Assembly (NCBI GenBank): GCA_042088665.1
Contig: JBELMB010000259.1
Span: 1-6,496, forward strand
Direction of reading: 5' to 3'
Source of the DNA: JBELMB01 sp042088665
GTDB lineage: Bacteria; Pseudomonadota; Alphaproteobacteria; Rhodobacterales; Rhodobacteraceae
Length of the DNA stretch: 6,496 bases
A program made the position numbers and the translations under genes. Positions 6,358 through 6,496 of this stretch are shown one piece after another. Each line of letters opens with the position of its first letter. Within the stretch, counting starts at the first letter, position 1. The notes under the pieces were generated by a model. It was given only the letters and a program-made list of their open reading frames with translations, was not told the origin of the DNA and did no database searches.

Positions 6358-6496
6358 ATGACGGCACTGACGCGAGAGTTGAAGGGCCGGGCCCTTTTGG
6401 AGGGGTTCTCGGCGTGCAGGATCTGCCGTCCGGGAGACATTCCGGAGGCGAGGCCGCGGCTTGATGCCTTTCTGGCGGAGGGACGTCACGGGCAGA
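6358..6496 (+). CDS. queG: Epoxyqueuosine reductase, N-terminal fragment (3' end outside window)
   Basis: Only 46 codons are visible. QueG is a cobalamin- and iron-sulfur-dependent cytoplasmic enzyme that catalyses the last step of queuosine synthesis in tRNA (epoxyqueuosine to queuosine). The visible part fits the family N-terminus: LKGRALLEGFSACRICRPGDIPEARPRL followed by DAFLAEGRHGQ, matching the usual pattern of a helix, a strand ending in a proline-containing turn, and a short helix ending in an E-G-x-H-G element. The cobalamin-binding and Fe-S cluster regions lie beyond the edge and cannot be checked. The first in-frame ATG is used; a GGGGA stretch ends only one base before it, so the ribosome binding site is poor and the start is less certain than the identity. 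It follows the GST gene on the same strand after 100 bp and may share its transcript. Confidence 0.8.
   Translation, partial: MTALTRELKGRALLEGFSACRICRPGDIPEARPRLDAFLAEGRHGQ

Overview
The window is GC-rich, densely coding bacterial chromosome. The gene set and protein style point to an alphaproteobacterium, probably of the Rhodobacteraceae/Roseobacter group. That assignment is inferred from family resemblance; there is no rRNA or other marker here. It holds six protein-coding genes, the first and last cut by the window edges. I see no tRNA, rRNA, insertion sequence, integrase or CRISPR array.

Layout: (1) 3-2594 (+), the C-terminal ~860 residues of an RND-family inner-membrane efflux permease, with extra membrane helices not found in the classical 12-helix fold. 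(2) 2595-2758, a convergent gap with a hairpin and an exact 11-bp tandem duplication. (3) 2759-3556 (-), a secreted stand-alone protein resembling the N-terminal domain of the thiol:disulfide reductase DsbD. (4) 3557-3704, a divergent promoter gap. (5) 3705-4286 (+), a YqgE/AlgH (UPF0301) protein. (6) 4287-4708, the only long non-coding stretch, opening with an array of 22-bp degenerate repeats that begins inside the yqgE stop region. (7) 4709-5446 (+), the monofunctional peptidoglycan glycosyltransferase MtgA. (8) 5592-6257 (+), a glutathione S-transferase family protein. (9) 6358-6496 (+), the N-terminus of epoxyqueuosine reductase QueG, which runs off the end.

The genes do not form one pathway. 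The first three concern the envelope or periplasm (efflux, periplasmic thiol redox) or are of unknown role (YqgE). mtgA builds the cell wall. The GST and queG form a same-strand pair (thiol metabolism; tRNA queuosine modification). Mostly this is ordinary core chromosome. The points most worth a second look are the symmetrical extra helix pairs at the end of each half of the RND permease, the 22/11-bp degenerate repeat array after yqgE, and the unexplained stretch between that array and mtgA. I found no convincing new multi-gene system.
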